Assembly: GCA_011763485.2 (NCBI GenBank)
Contig: JAANSK020277602.1
Location: forward strand, 1-20,777
From: Isoetes engelmannii
Lineage: Eukaryota; Streptophyta; Lycopodiopsida; Isoetales; Isoetaceae
Reading direction: 5' to 3'
DNA length: 20,777 nt
In this document: piece by piece, positions 19,421 through 20,777 of the stretch
How positions within the stretch are numbered: position 1 is the stretch's first letter
How the letters are laid out: each line of letters begins with the position of its first letter
Notes under the pieces: model-generated
The model's database searches: none
The model's input: the letters and a program-made list of their open reading frames with translations, nothing else
Told to the model about the DNA's origin: nothing
Program-made: the position numbers and the translations under genes

Positions 19421-20078
19421 ATGGCGTCGGGCGATGGCAAAGAAGGCGATTGGGAGCCCGTTGGCTTCTCCTTTTTGGACTATCCACCATTCCGGCAGCT
19501 GGCTAATGAGGCAGCCGCAGTAGGTAGCTTCAGAATCGACTGGTTAGAAACCCCGGAAGCTCATATTTTGAAGGCCGATCTCCCAGGTTTTAATTTCCCT
19601 TCGCACTTTTTGGCTATGGCTGGATTCTCATGATTCCTGAACAATAATATCTCACTTTGGATACGGATTTCTGTGGAATTTTAAACCTTAGGTTATCAAT
19701 CCTAAAAGTTTTGATATGTTTTCTTATGTTTTTCATGAAAGAAATGCATGTTAGTTGTGTGTTACTGAATTGCTAAAGAAAAAGGGGTTTTTCTGTTTAT
19801 AACTAGGTTTGAAAAGGGAAGAAATTAAGGTGCAGACGGAAAATGGCAGGATTCTGAGTATAAGTGGGGATAGAAAGGTGCAAGAAAAAAAAAGTGATAA
19901 GTGGCATAGAGTAGAGCGCAGCAAAGGCCACATGATGAGAAGATTCAGGTTGCCAGAGAATGCAAAGATGGATGAGATCAAAGCCCAACTCGAAAATGGT
20001 GTGCTTACTGTTCTCATCCCTAAAATTGTTCCTAGGAAGCCTGAAGTCAGAACCATCAACATAACAAGCAAGCTTTGA
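19421..20078 (+). CDS. class I (cytosolic) small heat-shock protein, HSP20 family, two exons
   Basis: ATP-independent holdase chaperone that binds unfolding proteins during heat stress; class I members form dodecamers in the cytosol. Exon 1 19421-19586, intron 19587-19806 (GT..AG, 220 bp, phase 1), exon 2 19807-20078; 145 residues, near the usual 150-160. No signal or organelle-targeting peptide. The alpha-crystallin domain begins [19 protein letters not shown] (residues about 37-55) and continues [45 protein letters not shown] and [11 protein letters not shown]. The C-terminal I-x-I anchor is INI (RTINITSKL). The class I call comes from the WRETPEAH-like and DLPG motifs. Unlike typical angiosperm class I genes it has an intron, placed after the first base of the Gly codon of DLPG. 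The short N-terminal arm lacks the usual SxxFG-type start. The ATG at 19421 is the only fitting one. Confidence 0.93.
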
Positions 20079-20340
20079 TCCTATCTAGTTTCTATATATA
20101 TATAGTGGGCTGCTAATGTGTTGGTATTAGTGTTAATCTGTTGCTGTAAGTTTTGTGTTAAGTCTTTTAGAGGGTTTTCTTGCTTTCTCATTGTTGTAGC
20201 TGGATGTTTCACTATTCTAGAAGAAAAGAAGACTACTAGAAAGCTTATATGTGAGATTTCTCGTTTTGCATACGTATTTAAGTTGTTGTCTCCAAATTTG
20301 TCCCCATTTAAAAAGTAAAAGCTTGATCATGCACCATGCC

Positions 20341-20388
20341 GTAGATATTAGTAAAATATAAGTTGTAGATATTAGTAAAATATAAGTT
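20341..20388. repeat. 24-bp perfect tandem duplication
   Basis: GTAGATATTAGTAAAATATA plus AGTT occurs at 20341-20364 and again at 20365-20388 with no difference seen. Confidence 0.9.
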
Positions 20389-20467
20389 GTAAGTGTTACG
20401 AGAAATACCCATTTATTGGTTTTCCTTTTTTTTTAACATTTGTCTAAATTAGCTAATTTCCATATCG

Positions 20468-20545
20468 GTTTGGTCGAGTTTGATAACCAAAATTGCGTGA
20501 TCGAGAGTTTGGTCGAGATTGATAACCAAAATTGCGTGATCGAGG
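20468..20545. repeat. 39-bp tandem duplication
   Basis: Two units beginning GTTTGGTCGAG at 20468 and 20507, nearly identical, each containing GATAACCAAAATTGCGTG. Confidence 0.9.
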
Positions 20546-20605
20546 TTGTACGTCTGAGTTCATATATTTGGCACGTGAGGTTGAGGCCACGTAATTTTGG
20601 TTATC
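20521..20605. repeat. inverted repeat, 18-bp arms
   Basis: GATAACCAAAATTGCGTG (20521-20538) is the reverse complement of CACGTAATTTTGGTTATC (20588-20605) with one mismatch; the spacer is about 49 bp. A further copy of the same arm in the tandem unit at 20482-20499 could also pair. Confidence 0.8.
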
Positions 20606-20643
20606 AGTAACCACTTTATTGGTCTTATCCCTAACATGTATTA

Positions 20644-20673
20644 AAATTATGTATAGCTAAATTATGTATAGCT
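20644..20673. repeat. 15-bp perfect tandem duplication
   Basis: AAATTATGTATAGCT at 20644-20658 and again at 20659-20673. Confidence 0.9.
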
Positions 20674-20777
20674 AAGCTAGACTATGTATTAGATACTGCA
20701 CCGCCGAAAAAAATTTCGACAAAGAATTTTTGGAGGCGGCCCTGCCAGCCGAGGCGGCGCACGAGCGGCGGAGCCGC

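Larger units (their letters stand above)
20079..20777. other. 3' flank of the sHSP gene, repeat-bearing, no gene seen
   Basis: No supported gene. The stretch holds several short direct and inverted repeats, listed apart, and ends in a GC-rich patch (about 20740-20777). A dinucleotide TA run lies near 20093-20104. No clear AATAAA was picked for the sHSP. Confidence 0.45.

Overview
The window reads as nuclear DNA of a land plant. It holds an intron-rich gene for a plant-type (ECT/YTHDF) m6A reader, a plant class I small heat-shock protein gene, a Ty3/gypsy LTR element and several LINE copies. The LINE types and the HUH-like Rep gene would suit a non-seed plant such as a fern or lycophyte, but that is an inference and the species cannot be fixed from sequence alone.

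Layout: (1) 1-3004, minus strand: nine exons of an ECT/YTHDF protein, from its start codon to an acidic tail that runs off the left edge. Splice sites and phases were worked out by hand and join cleanly. (2) 3005-3850: 5' flank of that gene, with a small C-rich hexamer repeat. (3) About 3850-9245, minus strand: fossil Ty3/gypsy element with gag, protease, RT, RNase H, integrase and one likely LTR. (4) About 9240-16135: a graveyard of non-LTR retroelements, all on the minus strand. It contains a zinc-knuckle (zf-RVT) fragment, a short 3' end of a LINE flanked by a 13-bp direct repeat, a 1.7-kb 5'-truncated LINE and a second related LINE. A 98-codon plus-strand ORF of unknown nature lies between the last two. 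(5) 17148 to about 19146, minus strand: a gene for a protein that resembles HUH-endonuclease (Rep-like, 'Replitron'-type) transposases. It has an RG-rich N-terminal part, a GYCLKD tyrosine motif and a final exon with a SUMO-interaction-like VIVISDSS motif. Its core is either interrupted or spliced. (6) 19421-20078, plus strand: a two-exon class I small heat-shock protein gene, divergent from the Rep-like gene, with a heat-shock-element-like site and a G-box between them. (7) 20079-20777: AT-rich flank with three sets of short tandem repeats and an inverted repeat.

The two clear host genes (ECT reader and sHSP) are separated by about 16 kb that is mostly retroelement remains, nearly all on the minus strand. 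The most unusual item is the Rep-like gene at 17-19 kb. No tRNA, rRNA or CRISPR array was seen.
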